A stretch of DNA of 64,000 nt from Pseudorhizobium tarimense (GCF_022968135.1 NZ_JALJRA010000002.1:1-64000), one strand, 5' to 3'. Numbered from the stretch's first letter, positions 36,693 through 46,330 are shown. The notes: generated by a model from the sequence alone, not told the origin. Numbers and translations are program-made.

Positions 36693-37700
36693 ATGAGCCG
36701 CGACGCACTGAAAACCCTGTTCCATCCGTTCAACATTGGCTCCGTCCCACTGCCGGAAGCGTCTGACCGCGTTCTCTTTCTGGGTGCAGAAGGCGGGCAT
36801 CCGCTGCCGGAGGGCTTTGAAGGTGAGGTCTCCGCCGTTCAGCCCTTCCGCCCGCTGTTTCGGACGCTGAAGGAGGGGGCGACACCGCTTGCCGAAGGCG
36901 AGGGTTACGACAAGGCACTGGTGCTGTGCGGCAAGCACCGCGGCGAGAACGAGGACCGCGTCGCTGAGGCGCTGCAACGGACCCGCGCAGGCGGTGTGAT
37001 CGTTGTTGCCGGGGGCAAGGAAGACGGCATCCAGCCGCTGCGCACCACGCTGTTGAAGCTCGGTATTGAGCTCGACTACACACCGAAGTATCACGGCGTG
37101 GCGATCTGGTTCGGCCGCCCGGAGAATGCTGAAGCTGCCATCAAGGCGCTGAAGAAGGCGACGGTTGAGGTGGAGGGACGGTTCGAAGCCGCACCCGGCA
37201 TCTTTTCCCATGACCGTGTCGATCCCGGTTCCGAGCTCCTGGCGGGCCGCCTGCCGGCGGACTTCGACGGAAATGCCGCAGATTTCGGCGCAGGCTGGGG
37301 CTATCTCAGCGTCATGCTGGCGGAGAAGGCGCCGCGCACGAACCGGATCGACCTTTTCGAGGCCGATTACCGGGCGCTGGAGTTCGCCAAGGCCAACGTT
37401 GCGCGCAACTGCCCCGAACTCAACGCCCGCTTCTTCTGGCAGGACCTGGCAGCCGAGCCGCCGAAGGAGAAATACGATCTCGTGATCATGAACCCGCCTT
37501 TCCACGAGGCGCAGGCGGCCGATCCGGAGTTGGGCAAGGCCATGATCCGCGCGGCGGCAGCGGCGTTGAGGAGTGGCGGCCGGCTGATGCTCGTGGCTAA
37601 TCGCGGGCTGCCCTACGAGCCGGTGCTGGCGGCCGAGTTCAAGGAAAGCGGCGAAACCTGCCGCAATGCCCGGTTCAAGGTGTTGTGGGCGCGGAGGTAG
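36693..37700 (+). CDS. RsmC/RlmG-like SAM-dependent rRNA methyltransferase
   Basis: A 335-residue protein with the two-half layout of RsmC, which makes m2G1207 in 16S rRNA. The N-terminal half is a degenerate methyltransferase fold. The C-terminal half has the SAM motif DFGAGWGYLSVMLA near residue 190 and the catalytic NPPFH near 266. The length matches E. coli RsmC. It stands immediately downstream of the pnp terminator with its own Shine-Dalgarno (GGTGAGG). Confidence 0.85.
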   Translation: MSRDALKTLFHPFNIGSVPLPEASDRVLFLGAEGGHPLPEGFEGEVSAVQPFRPLFRTLKEGATPLAEGEGYDKALVLCGKHRGENEDRVAEALQRTRAGGVIVVAGGKEDGIQPLRTTLLKLGIELDYTPKYHGVAIWFGRPENAEAAIKALKKATVEVEGRFEAAPGIFSHDRVDPGSELLAGRLPADFDGNAADFGAGWGYLSVMLAEKAPRTNRIDLFEADYRALEFAKANVARNCPELNARFFWQDLAAEPPKEKYDLVIMNPPFHEAQAADPELGKAMIRAAAAALRSGGRLMLVANRGLPYEPVLAAEFKESGETCRNARFKVLWARR

Positions 37701-37790
37701 ACCGCCAAGAAACAGGCGTCATTCAACCGTAGAGGTTCTGTGTCAGTCTTCGCTCCCGCGGGAGTGGAGACGTTGGACGGAGGACCTGTC

Positions 37791-38849
37791 ATGCGGTTGA
37801 AAGAGCTTCGCATCGCCACCTTCAATCTTTACAATCTAAACGAACCCGGTCTGCCGATCTATACCGGCAAGGGCTGGACCCAAGACCAGTACGACCTGAA
37901 GATCGACTGGACGCAGAGGGCAATCCGCCAGTTGCGCGCCGACGTATTCGGATTCCAGGAGCTCTGGCACGCGGACGCGCTTGCCAATGCGGTGGAAGCC
38001 TCCGGGCTTGCGGACGAATACGACCTGGTGGTTCCGGAAGATGCCGACGGTCAGCGCATCGTCTGCGCGGCACTTATCCGAAAAGGATTGATGTCCGGTG
38101 CGCCGGACTGGATCGTGGAGTTTCCGGAGGATTTTGTGCTGCAGAGCTCCGGCGACGATCCGCAGACGCCGGCGATTTCCGTCAGCATCGACAGCTTTTC
38201 GCGCCCGGTGCTGCATCTGACGATCCGCCCGCGCGACGAGTATGGCGACGTCCACGTCTATGTCTGCCACTTCAAGTCCAAGGCGCCGACGCAGGTTGAG
38301 CGCGAACAGTGGTTCAAGCAGAACCCGGTCTACAGCAAGCACGCGACCGCGCTGGGTTCAGCTATCTCCACCATTCGCCGTACGGCGGAAGCGGCGGCAT
38401 TGCGCTTCATGCTGACGGAGCAGATGAAGGGCAACAGGACTGGCGTCATTGTTCTTGGGGACGTCAATGACGGGCAGCTGAGCAATACGGCCAACATCCT
38501 GACCGGCCAGCCGCGCTTCCTGGTCGGCGATTCGCTCGGGGGCGGTGACGTTGCGCTCTATACAGCACAGACGCTGCAGGAATATCGTAGCACGCGCGAC
38601 ATCTACTACACGCATATCTACCAGGACGCGATGGAATCGCTCGACCACATCTTCGTCAGCGAGGAATTCTACGACAACAGCCGGCGCCGGATCTGGATGT
38701 TCGACGGCCTGACGATCAACAACGACCACCTGCACTTCGACGACCACAAGGAAAGCGGCACAAACGACCACGGGATCGTTTGTGCAACCTTCAAGTACAA
38801 GCCGATCAAGGCCGAAGCCAGAGAGATCGTCGAAAACGCGCCGAACTGA
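37791..38849 (+). CDS. endonuclease/exonuclease/phosphatase family protein
   Basis: A 352-residue protein of the DNase I-like EEP superfamily. The metal and catalytic motifs are in order: FNLYNLNEPG at residues 9-18, FGFQELWH with the catalytic Glu near 59, VYVCHFKSKAP near 160, VIVLGDVNDGQLSN near 222, and the closing SLDHIFVS and TNDHGIV motifs. There is no signal peptide. The substrate could be DNA, RNA or a phospholipid. GGAGG precedes ATG 37791. It converges on fabI with a 3-bp gap. Confidence 0.82.
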   Translation: MRLKELRIATFNLYNLNEPGLPIYTGKGWTQDQYDLKIDWTQRAIRQLRADVFGFQELWHADALANAVEASGLADEYDLVVPEDADGQRIVCAALIRKGLMSGAPDWIVEFPEDFVLQSSGDDPQTPAISVSIDSFSRPVLHLTIRPRDEYGDVHVYVCHFKSKAPTQVEREQWFKQNPVYSKHATALGSAISTIRRTAEAAALRFMLTEQMKGNRTGVIVLGDVNDGQLSNTANILTGQPRFLVGDSLGGGDVALYTAQTLQEYRSTRDIYYTHIYQDAMESLDHIFVSEEFYDNSRRRIWMFDGLTINNDHLHFDDHKESGTNDHGIVCATFKYKPIKAEAREIVENAPN

Positions 38850-38852
38850 GGC

Positions 38853-39659
38853 TTACTCGACGTCCGCCTTGCGCAGCCGTTCGAGGGTCGGCAGCGAGGT
38901 GATGTTGTAGCCGGCGTCCACGTAGTGGATCTCGCCGGTGACGCCGCGCGACAGGTCCGACAGGAGATAGAGCGCCGAGCCGCCGATATCCTCGATCGTC
39001 GCGGTGCGGCGCAGCGGGGCGTTCTTCTGGTTCCAAGAGTACATGGCGCGGGCATCGGAGATGCCGGCACCGGCAAGCGTGCGCACGGGGCCGGCGGAGA
39101 TGGCGTTCACCCTGATGTCCTGTGGGCCGTAATCGGCCGCCAGGTAGCGGACGGAGGCCTCGAGTGCCGCCTTGGCGACGCCCATGACGTTGTAGTTCGG
39201 GATAACCCGGGTCGAGCCGCCATAGGTGAGCGTCAGCATGGAGCCGCCCTCGTTCATCAGGTCGGCGGCGCGCTTGGCGACTTCGGTGAACGAGAAGCAG
39301 GAGATCACCATGGTGCGCGAGAAGTTGTCGCGCGTGGTGTTGGCGTAGAGACCCTTCAGCTCGTTTTTGTCCGAGAATCCGATGGCGTGAACGATGAAAT
39401 CGAGCTTGCCCCAGCGTTCCTTGATGGCGTCGAAGGCGGCGTCCACGGTCTCGATGTTTTCGACGTCACAGGGCAGGAGGAAGTCGGAACCCAGTTCCGC
39501 CGCCAGCGGCTTGACCCGCTTGCCCAGCGCTTCGCCCTGATAGGTGAAGGCCAGTTCCGCACCGTGGGCGGCGAGGGTCTTTGCAATTCCCCAGGCGATG
39601 GAGTGATTGTTGGCGACCCCCATGATCAGGCCGCGCTTCCCCTGCATGATCCCCGTCAT
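38853..39659 (-). CDS. fabI: enoyl-[acyl-carrier-protein] reductase (NADH)
   Basis: A 268-residue FabI that reduces trans-2-enoyl-ACP at the end of each elongation cycle and is the target of triclosan and diazaborines. It has MGVANNHSIAWGIAK at the cofactor site and SFTEVAKRAADLM. The Tyr-x6-Lys catalytic pair is in NYNVMGVAKAALE, followed by NAISAGPVRTLAGAG. It is third in the fabA-fabB-fabI operon, 6 bp after fabB. The N-terminus could instead start at an internal Met four codons on. Confidence 0.96.
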   Translation of the reverse strand: MTGIMQGKRGLIMGVANNHSIAWGIAKTLAAHGAELAFTYQGEALGKRVKPLAAELGSDFLLPCDVENIETVDAAFDAIKERWGKLDFIVHAIGFSDKNELKGLYANTTRDNFSRTMVISCFSFTEVAKRAADLMNEGGSMLTLTYGGSTRVIPNYNVMGVAKAALEASVRYLAADYGPQDIRVNAISAGPVRTLAGAGISDARAMYSWNQKNAPLRRTATIEDIGGSALYLLSDLSRGVTGEIHYVDAGYNITSLPTLERLRKADVE

Positions 39660-39665
39660 AAACTC

Positions 39666-40889
39666 TTATCCGTTCAAGCGCTGGAAGACGAGCGTGGCGT
39701 TGGTGCCGCCGAACCCGAAGGAATTGGACAGAATGGTATCGATCTTCGCGTCGTCGATGCGCTTGCGGACGATCGGAACGCCCTCAAATTCCGGATCGAG
39801 CGTCTGAATGTGGGCGCTCTCGCCGATGAACTTCTCCTGCATCATCAGCAGGCCGTAGATGGACTCCTGCACGCCGGCCGCGCCGAGCGAGTGGCCCGTC
39901 AGCGACTTCGTCGACTGGATGTGCGGGATCTTGGTTCCGAAGACCTCACGGATAGCACCGATCTCCTTGGAATCACCGACCGGCGTCGAGGTGCCGTGGG
40001 TGTTGATGTAGTCGACATCGCCTTTGACGGTCGAAAGTGCCTGGCGCATGCAGCGGATCGCACCTTCGCCGGACGGGGCAACCATGTCGTAGCCGTCCGA
40101 CGTTGCACCGTAACCGACGATCTCGGCATAGATCTTGGCGCCGCGCGCCTTGGCGTGTTCCAGCTCTTCCAGAACGAGGACGCCAGCGCCGCCGGCAATC
40201 ACGAAGCCGTCGCGGTCGACGTCATAAGCGCGGGAGGCGGAGGCGGGAGCATCATTGTACTTGCTCGACATGGCGCCCATGGCGTCGAAGAGGTTCGACA
40301 TCGTCCAGTCCAGGTCCTCGTGGCCGCCGGCGAACATGATGTCCTGCTTGCCCCACTGGATCATCTCCGCAGCATTGCCGATGCAGTGCGCCGAGGTGGA
40401 GCAGGCGGACGAGATGGAATAGTTCACGCCGTGGATCTTGAACCAGGTGGCAAGCGTCGCTGACGCCGTCGACGACATTGCCTTCGGAACGGCGAAGGGA
40501 CCGATGCGCTTCGGGCTGCCGTTCTTGATGGTGATGTCGGCGGCTTCGATCAGCGTGCGCGTCGAAGGACCACCCGAGCCCATGATGATGCCGGTGCGCT
40601 CGTTTTCGCAGTAATCCTTCTCCTCAAGGCCGGAATCGGCGATCGCCTGCTTCATGGCGACGTGGTTCCAGGCGCCGCCCTGGCTGAGGAAGCGCATTGC
40701 GCGCCTGTCGACGAGATCCGTCGGGTCGAGGTCGGGGCGGCCCCAGACCTGGCAGCGGAAGCCGTGGTCGGCAAAATCCTGCGAGAAGGAGATGCCGGAC
40801 TTTGCCTGGCGGAGAGATTCGGTGACTTGGGTAGCGTCGTTTCCGATGGAGGACACGATGCCGAGACCCGTGACAACAACCCGTCTCAT
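39666..40889 (-). CDS. fabB: 3-oxoacyl-[acyl-carrier-protein] synthase I
   Basis: A 407-residue beta-ketoacyl-ACP synthase that elongates unsaturated intermediates. The nucleophile Cys is in [12 protein letters not shown]. The two catalytic His residues are in [11 protein letters not shown] and [12 protein letters not shown], and [12 protein letters not shown] ends the domain. Pairing with fabA marks it as FabB rather than FabF. It lies 42 bp after fabA. Confidence 0.96.
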   Translation of the reverse strand: MRRVVVTGLGIVSSIGNDATQVTESLRQAKSGISFSQDFADHGFRCQVWGRPDLDPTDLVDRRAMRFLSQGGAWNHVAMKQAIADSGLEEKDYCENERTGIIMGSGGPSTRTLIEAADITIKNGSPKRIGPFAVPKAMSSTASATLATWFKIHGVNYSISSACSTSAHCIGNAAEMIQWGKQDIMFAGGHEDLDWTMSNLFDAMGAMSSKYNDAPASASRAYDVDRDGFVIAGGAGVLVLEELEHAKARGAKIYAEIVGYGATSDGYDMVAPSGEGAIRCMRQALSTVKGDVDYINTHGTSTPVGDSKEIGAIREVFGTKIPHIQSTKSLTGHSLGAAGVQESIYGLLMMQEKFIGESAHIQTLDPEFEGVPIVRKRIDDAKIDTILSNSFGFGGTNATLVFQRLNG

Positions 40890-40931
40890 CTTGATGACCT
40901 TTTCTGCTTGATGCCGCGCCGGTGCCGAAGC

Positions 40932-41447
40932 TCAGGCGGCCTTTTCCTTCGACAGACCGACGCGCAGGTCGGATGCCTGATAGATCGTCTCGCCGTCGGC
41001 CTTGACCCAGCCGTCGGCAGTGCCGAGCACCAGGCGGCCGCGCATCACGCGCTTGAAGTCGATCCCGTATTCCAGAAGCTTGGTGTGCGGGCGCACCATG
41101 CCCTTGAATTTCACTTCGCCGGTGGACAGCGCCATGCCGCGGCCTTCTTCACCGAGCCAGCCGAGGTAGAAACCGGTCAGCTGCCACATGCCGTCAAGAC
41201 CGAGGCATCCCGGCATGATCGGGTTGCCCTGGAAGTGGACGGGGAAATACCAGTCGTCGGGATGAACGTCGTATTCGGCCCTGAGGTAACCCTTGTCGAA
41301 GGCGCCGCCGGTTTCCGAGATATCGGTGATGCGGTGAACCATCAGCATCGGCGGCAGCGGCAATTGCGCATTGCCGGGACCGAATAGCTCGCCGCGTGCG
41401 CAGGCAAGGAGTTCTTCGTAGCTGAAACTCGACTGTCTTTCCGTCAT
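40932..41447 (-). CDS. fabA: 3-hydroxydecanoyl-ACP dehydratase/isomerase
   Basis: A 171-residue hot-dog-fold enzyme that dehydrates 3-hydroxydecanoyl-ACP and isomerises the trans-2 to the cis-3 product, committing carbon to unsaturated fatty acids. The active-site His is in [17 protein letters not shown], with the Asp in the same stretch. The start [17 protein letters not shown] agrees with the family. It is first in the fab operon, divergent from irr. Confidence 0.97.
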   Translation of the reverse strand: MTERQSSFSYEELLACARGELFGPGNAQLPLPPMLMVHRITDISETGGAFDKGYLRAEYDVHPDDWYFPVHFQGNPIMPGCLGLDGMWQLTGFYLGWLGEEGRGMALSTGEVKFKGMVRPHTKLLEYGIDFKRVMRGRLVLGTADGWVKADGETIYQASDLRVGLSKEKAA

Positions 41448-41658
41448 TAACCTCTGGGTCCCCTCTCGTCGGCGTGTGACCTTTTATTGCACATTCTGCC
41501 GAATTTGAAGCACATCACTGTTTAGACGACAGGCCGCCCAGCTTGCGCAAGTGGCGCTGCCCTTTTTCAGTTCGCATATAGGAAGCCATCACTGCAAACC
41601 AGAGGTTGGCCGGCAAATAACATCTTTTTGCGGCAGCACAGGCGCTTTCAGAGGGCTA

Positions 41659-41687
41659 TTGAAAGCCGTGGCTGCAAAAGTTATATC
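41659..41687 (+). promoter_or_regulatory. candidate irr promoter
   Basis: TTGAAA (41659-41664) and TATATC (41682-41687) are separated by 17 bp, a good rhizobial sigma-70 pattern. The expected transcription start is within about 10 nt of the irr ATG, so the leader would be very short. Confidence 0.5.
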
Positions 41688-41702
41688 CGACAGTCAAGAT
41701 AG

Positions 41703-42152
41703 ATGTCGCAGACGGACATGGGGCGTGCAGGCGCGATGGCAGAAGCCATGATCAGCATTGAGACAAGGTTGCGAGACTGCGGCTTGCGCCCGACGCGTCA
41801 GCGTATCGCGCTGGCCGATCTTCTTTTCGCCAAGGGCGACCGCCACCTGACCGTGGAAGAGCTGCACGAGGAAGCCATCGAAGCCGACGTGCCCGTTTCG
41901 CTCGCCACAGTCTACAACACGCTGCACCAGTTCACCGAGGCGGGGCTGATCCGCGTGCTGGCGGTGGAAGGCGCGCGCACCTATTTCGATACCAACACCT
42001 CCGATCACCACCACTTCTTCGTCGAAGGCCGCAACGAGGTTCTCGACATTCCGGTCAACAACATCGCCATCGGCAATCTGCCCGAGGCACCGGACGGCAT
42101 GGAGATCGCTCACGTGGACGTGGTGATACGCCTGAGGGAAAAGAAGGGCTGA
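41703..42152 (+). CDS. irr: iron response regulator Irr (Fur family)
   Basis: A 149-residue Fur-superfamily repressor. The DNA-binding half has LRDCGLRPTRQRIALADLLF and VPVSLATVYNTLHQFTEAGL. The metal and haem region has TYFDTNTSDHHHFFVEGRNE, with the HHH motif of Irr. The N-terminal Cys-Pro haem motif of Bradyrhizobium Irr is absent, as expected for Rhizobium and Sinorhizobium. In rhizobia, Irr represses haem synthesis genes when iron is low. The ATG at 41703 is chosen from the promoter position; Met codons at 41718 and 41736 are alternatives. Confidence 0.92.
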   Translation: MSQTDMGRAGAMAEAMISIETRLRDCGLRPTRQRIALADLLFAKGDRHLTVEELHEEAIEADVPVSLATVYNTLHQFTEAGLIRVLAVEGARTYFDTNTSDHHHFFVEGRNEVLDIPVNNIAIGNLPEAPDGMEIAHVDVVIRLREKKG

Positions 42153-42160
42153 AGCCCTTC
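42143..42160. terminator. bidirectional hairpin at the irr/UPF0126 junction
   Basis: GAAGGGC (42143-42149) pairs with GCCCTTC (42154-42160). The stem spans the stop codons of both converging genes. No clear T run is present, so termination strength is uncertain. Confidence 0.4.
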
Positions 42161-42809
42161 AACGCTTCTTGAGAGCATCATCTGCATTGCGTCCCGGCCG
42201 TGAACGGTAACGCGGGATCGTCCAGCCGTATTGGATCGCGCCACCCCTCAGAGCCAGGGCGACGCCAAAGCCGGCTGCAGAGCTAGCATAGGACGGCAGG
42301 CCGGCTGCCTCGGCGGCGGTGAAGGCACCGGCACCGGCCAATGCAGCGGAGATGTAGATTTCCGGGCGCAGCAACACGGAAGGCTCTTCCGCCAGAAGAT
42401 CGCGTAGCACGCCGCCGCAGGTGGCGGTCAACGTTCCCGTGACCATTGCGATCGTCGGTGAGCCGGAGGCTGCAAGCCCAAGCGCAGCACCCATGACGCT
42501 GTAGGCGGCAAGCCCCACCGCATCGAGCCAGATCAAAAGCCGATAACGCCATTCGATGAGATGGGCTGTGAAGAAGACGACGATGGCCGTCACGACGCAG
42601 ACGACGATGTAGGCCGGCTCGCGCACCCAGAAGACCGGTACCTGGCCGAGGATCAGGTCTCGCAGTGTTCCGCCACCGACGCCCGTGATGGCGGCAAAGA
42701 ACAGGAAGCCGATCAGGTCGAGCTGCTTTCGTGAGGCGGCAAGTGCTCCGGTGGCCGCGAACACCACCACGCCTGCGTAATTGAGCACGATCAGCACATT
42801 CACCTCCAA
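42159..42809 (-). CDS. UPF0126 / trimeric intracellular cation channel family protein
   Basis: A 216-residue inner-membrane protein with seven hydrophobic helices built from two UPF0126 repeats. Each repeat has a Gly-rich kink: GVGGGTLRDLILG near residue 45 and TCGGVLRDLLA near 130. The bacterial relatives of TRIC proteins form trimeric potassium channels. The gene converges on irr with an 8-nt gap and is not obviously in an operon. Confidence 0.88.
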   Translation of the reverse strand: MEVNVLIVLNYAGVVVFAATGALAASRKQLDLIGFLFFAAITGVGGGTLRDLILGQVPVFWVREPAYIVVCVVTAIVVFFTAHLIEWRYRLLIWLDAVGLAAYSVMGAALGLAASGSPTIAMVTGTLTATCGGVLRDLLAEEPSVLLRPEIYISAALAGAGAFTAAEAAGLPSYASSAAGFGVALALRGGAIQYGWTIPRYRSRPGRNADDALKKR

Positions 42810-42920
42810 AACGGCTCAAGGACATCAGCGTCGCGCAAGTGCGCCTTGCTAGCCTCCGCCCGAATTTCGACTTCTTACGCTGGCTGCCGCAGCGAGCGAA
42901 GAGTGAAGGAGCCGTGGCCC

Positions 42921-43394
42921 GTGAAAAAAAGCTTCATCATCGCTACCCAGGTTCTGGCGCTGGCCTTTCTGCCGGCGGCCGCTCATGCCCAGCAGGACCT
43001 GATCAACGATCCGGAGATCTACGAGAAGGACCATTTCCGCAAGACCTGCGATATCGCACAGTTCGGCAGCGGGTTCCTGACCCGGCTCGACATCAACAAT
43101 GACGGCATCGTCGATGCCGTCACCAATCATGCCGAGCTGACCTGCGACGGCACGCGCGGACCGGACTGCAACGAGGACGGCTGCCCCTACAACTTCTATC
43201 TGCGGGCTAAGGAGGGCGGCTACTTCATGATCGCCACCGCCCGCATCTACGGCTACGACTTCGTCAAGCGCTTCGGCAACATGGTGTTCGTGATGAAGAT
43301 GCATCCTCGCTTCTGTGAGCGCACGGACGACAAGCCCTGCGAGATGACCGTCCGTGTCCGCGGCGGACGTTTCGTCACGATCTCCAAGAAGTAG
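42921..43394 (+). CDS. secreted 157-aa protein with EF-hand-like loop and six cysteines
   Basis: No family is recognised. A signal peptide (KKSFIIATQVLALAFLPAAA, then HAQQ) is followed by about 132 mature residues. DINNDGIVDAV near residue 60 matches a calcium-binding D-x-N-x-D-G loop. Six Cys, four of them within residues 45-92, suggest disulfide bonds in the periplasm. The start is GTG at 42921 with GAAGGAG 9 nt upstream. An earlier in-frame ATG would spoil the signal peptide. It is divergent from the channel gene. Confidence 0.72.
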   Translation: MKKSFIIATQVLALAFLPAAAHAQQDLINDPEIYEKDHFRKTCDIAQFGSGFLTRLDINNDGIVDAVTNHAELTCDGTRGPDCNEDGCPYNFYLRAKEGGYFMIATARIYGYDFVKRFGNMVFVMKMHPRFCERTDDKPCEMTVRVRGGRFVTISKK

Positions 43395-43397
43395 GGA

Positions 43398-44189
43398 TCA
43401 CTCGGCAGGAAAGAGGCTATCGATCCGACCGGTGAGGTAATAGGCAAAGAGGCCGATCCATTCCCGCACGGCCGTCGATGTCAGCTGCGCATTCGAGGTC
43501 GGCTGCGTAAAGTCGAAGCCGAGGCGAAGCACGCCGCTGGTCCGGTAGTCGACGGGCCAGGGCGTCACCGGGATCTCGGCCTTACGGAACAGGCCCACCG
43601 AGCGCGGCATGTGGAACGCCGAGGTGACAAGCAGGCAGTCGGACAGATTCTCACGCGCCAACAGATCCTTTGTCTGCAGAGCATTCTCGTAGGTCGTGCG
43701 CGAGGCGTTCTCCTTCACCAGCCGTTCTGGAGGAAGGCCGAAGGCGGAAAACAGCCGCTCGGACGCGCCGGCTTCCCCTTCATAGGCGCCGCTGATCGAA
43801 CCGTCGCCACCGGAGATGAGGATCCGGGCGTTCGGGTGGCGCAGTGCCAGTCGAAGCGCCTCGAGGTAGCGGTCGCCCGCCTGGTTCAGCTCGACGCCGC
43901 CCCGGCTCGTGGTGACCTCATTCTCCAGTGCCCCGCCAAGTACCAGGATGCAGGATAGATCCTGCGGCTCGGTCTCCGGCTTCGGAAATCTCTCCTCCAG
44001 CACCTGCAGGGCGACCCCACCTGCGGTGGTGTAAAGGGTGACGAAGAGCACGAGGGCGGAGACCAAGGCCGCCGCCCCACCGGAACGCCGCCAGCCGGCG
44101 AACGCGAGCACGGCTGCGAGCGCGGCAAGCAGGAAGGCGAGGGAGAGCGGTTGTGCGACCAGCCAGAACAGCTTCGAAATGAGGAACAT
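43398..44189 (-). CDS. YdcF/ElyC family membrane protein (DUF218)
   Basis: A 263-residue protein with two N-terminal membrane helices (about 5-60) and a DUF218 domain facing the periplasm. LVLGGALENEV, ILISGGDGS, ENASRTTYENAL and TSAFHMPRSVGLF are the conserved blocks. Family members (ElyC, SanA, YdcF) act in envelope and peptidoglycan-precursor maintenance, with unknown chemistry. It converges on the secreted-protein gene, with 3 bp between stops. Confidence 0.85.
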   Translation of the reverse strand: MFLISKLFWLVAQPLSLAFLLAALAAVLAFAGWRRSGGAAALVSALVLFVTLYTTAGGVALQVLEERFPKPETEPQDLSCILVLGGALENEVTTSRGGVELNQAGDRYLEALRLALRHPNARILISGGDGSISGAYEGEAGASERLFSAFGLPPERLVKENASRTTYENALQTKDLLARENLSDCLLVTSAFHMPRSVGLFRKAEIPVTPWPVDYRTSGVLRLGFDFTQPTSNAQLTSTAVREWIGLFAYYLTGRIDSLFPAE

Positions 44190-44222
44190 GGCTGATCCTG
44201 TCGCAGCATTCGGCGGCGCCTG

Positions 44223-45023
44223 TCAACGGCGCGGCTGCCTGCTCGTAACGATCGGCTGCTGGAAGTGCAGGTGCAGGGGCCGTGGCAGGAAGACCGTGGC
44301 GATTGCGACGCCGGCCACGCAGAGCACCACCACCCAGAGAGCGTTGCTGCCGAGCCAGTGGGTGAGGAAGGCGCCCGTCACGGCGCCGGCGGCCATGCCG
44401 GTCCAAGGGATGGTCTGGATCACCCAGCCGGTGGGGTTCCGGTCGCCGACGATCCACCGGCCGATGCCGCGGCCGAAGCGCGACAGGGCGCCGGTGATAT
44501 AGGTGAGGCCGATCGGCAGCCCTTCAATATGTTCGACCGTTGCGTTGATCATGCCCATGGACAGGATCACGAGGTAGAAGCGGACACGCGGATAGCCTGT
44601 TTCCGGCACCAGCGCCGCAATGGCGATGGTGACCGCGACGCCCGTCAGCACGACGAAGGTGCGGCGGCTGGACAGGGTGTGGGCAAGGATGATGCCGAGC
44701 GCATTGCCGATGACGAAGACCCAGAGCGCAAAGAACAGGATGATCGCATGTCCGTAGTCGCCCTCTGCGAAGTAAAGGGCAGCGCGCGTCGTGTTGCCGG
44801 TCATGAAGGAGACGAAGTCGCCGGACAGGAGCAGGCCGACCGCATCCGTCATGCCGGCGATGAAGGAGATCGCCGCGACGAGGATAAGCCCGGTCACGGT
44901 GCGCCTCGTGCGAACGAGGTGTCGGCGTCTGGCAAGCGTCATGCGATGCGGCCCCCGGCGCGGCACCGCGGGATCGGTGCGCGAGGGCATTCTATGCGCC
45001 GGTCGGCCGGTTTTGGAAGCCAT
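44223..45023 (-). CDS. YoaK family (DUF1275) membrane protein
   Basis: A 266-residue inner-membrane protein with about six helices. ISFIAGMTDAVGLLLSGDFVSFMTGNTT is the DUF1275 signature region, split here across two adjacent helices. FYLVILSMGMINATVEHIEG follows. The N-terminal 40 residues are Arg-rich and unlike the family. An internal ATG at 44942 (MTLARRRH) gives a more typical length of 239, so the true start may lie there. The function of the family is unknown. Confidence 0.82.
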   Translation of the reverse strand: MASKTGRPAHRMPSRTDPAVPRRGPHRMTLARRRHLVRTRRTVTGLILVAAISFIAGMTDAVGLLLSGDFVSFMTGNTTRAALYFAEGDYGHAIILFFALWVFVIGNALGIILAHTLSSRRTFVVLTGVAVTIAIAALVPETGYPRVRFYLVILSMGMINATVEHIEGLPIGLTYITGALSRFGRGIGRWIVGDRNPTGWVIQTIPWTGMAAGAVTGAFLTHWLGSNALWVVVLCVAGVAIATVFLPRPLHLHFQQPIVTSRQPRR

Positions 45024-45059
45024 GCCTAGGTATGACGTCTTGCCGCGCCGCAGGCGGCC

Positions 45060-46271
45060 TTAGCGCGCAGCCAGCCACTCCGTCACGCCTTGGGCGGCGG
45101 CGCGGCCGGTGGCAAAGCAGGCGGTCAGCAGGTAGCCCCCGGTCGGCGCCTCCCAGTCAAGCATTTCTCCGCAGGCAAAGAGGCCCGGCATGCGCTTGAG
45201 CATGAAGCGATCGTCGATCTCCCGCCACGCGATGCCGCCCGCCGAGGAGATTACCTCCTCGATCGGCCGCGGGCGAAGCAGCGGGATCGGCAGGGCCTTG
45301 ATCAGACGGGCGAGTTGCTGCGGGGGAAACCGGGAAGCATCCGGGACAAGCTCCCGCAGAAGCGCCGCCTTCACGCCCTCTATGCCGGCTCCCTTGCGCA
45401 GCCGATTGGCAAAGCTTGCCTTGCCGTCCTGCCGGGTAATATCCTTGGCGAGCCGCTTCTCGCTCCGCCCCGGTGCAAGGTCGACAACGAGGGCTGCCTC
45501 CCCCTTTTTCTCCAGCGCATCCCGAAGGGCGGCGGAATGGGCATAGACGAGGCTTCCCTCGATGCCGTGGCTCGAGACGACAAATTCGCCCTGAAAGGTT
45601 CCTGCCGGAGAGGTTGTGGCGACCGACTTCAATGGGGCGCCGGCAAAGCGCTCCCGAAACAGATCGCTCCAGGCGACGTCGAAGCCGCAATTGGCTGGCC
45701 GGAACGGCGATATCTCGATGCCCTTCGCCTGAAGCCACGGAACCCACGCGGCATCGGAGCCCAGCCGTGGCCAGCTGGCGCCACCGAGCGCAAGAGCCGC
45801 GGCGTCGGGTTGAACCGACAGGCGGCCGGCGGGCGTGTCGAAGAGGAAGCTGTCTCCCTCAAACCCGATCCATCGATGGCGTGTCATCAGACGGACGCCC
45901 AGCGACTCGAGCCGGCGCAGCCACGCCCGCAGAAGAGGCGAGGCCTTCATGGCAGTGGGGAAGACGCGTCCGGAAGAGCCGACGAAGGTTTCGGTGCCGA
46001 GATCAGCGGCCCAACGGCGGACGCCGTCGGGCGCAAAGGTGTGGAGGGCAGGCCTCAAACGCTCCGACGCAATCCCGAAGCGGGTGCAGAACCGCGAAAA
46101 ATCTTCCGAATGGGTGATATTGAGGCCGGATTTGCCGGCGAGCAGGAACTTGCGGCCGAAGGTCGGCATGGCCTCATAGACCGTGACACGATTACCGGCT
46201 TCGGCCAGAACCTCGGCGGCCATCAGCCCCGCCGGCCCGCCGCCAATGATCGCAATCTCGTGTCCGCTCAT
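45060..46271 (-). CDS. NAD(P)/FAD-dependent oxidoreductase, HI0933/YhiN-type flavoprotein
   Basis: A 403-residue flavoprotein. The FAD motif GGGPAG is at about residues 10-15, FGRKFLLAGKSGLNITHSE is the HI0933 family signature, and ASWPRLGSDAAW and GGYLLTACFATGRAAA are the later conserved blocks. The TIGR03862-type sub-family is common in rhizobia. The redox partner is unknown. The ATG at 46271 has GGAAGG upstream, five codons inside the longest frame. Confidence 0.86.
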   Translation of the reverse strand: MSGHEIAIIGGGPAGLMAAEVLAEAGNRVTVYEAMPTFGRKFLLAGKSGLNITHSEDFSRFCTRFGIASERLRPALHTFAPDGVRRWAADLGTETFVGSSGRVFPTAMKASPLLRAWLRRLESLGVRLMTRHRWIGFEGDSFLFDTPAGRLSVQPDAAALALGGASWPRLGSDAAWVPWLQAKGIEISPFRPANCGFDVAWSDLFRERFAGAPLKSVATTSPAGTFQGEFVVSSHGIEGSLVYAHSAALRDALEKKGEAALVVDLAPGRSEKRLAKDITRQDGKASFANRLRKGAGIEGVKAALLRELVPDASRFPPQQLARLIKALPIPLLRPRPIEEVISSAGGIAWREIDDRFMLKRMPGLFACGEMLDWEAPTGGYLLTACFATGRAAAQGVTEWLAAR

Positions 46272-46330
46272 GCACCTTCCTTCCATCGCGCCTCCCTATC
46301 ACGGCGGATGGAGCGGGGGCAGAGACTTTC

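Noticed and set aside
41448..41702. Irr box (ICE) or RirA box in the fabA-irr divergent region
   Set aside because: No sequence close to the known iron-control element palindrome was found.
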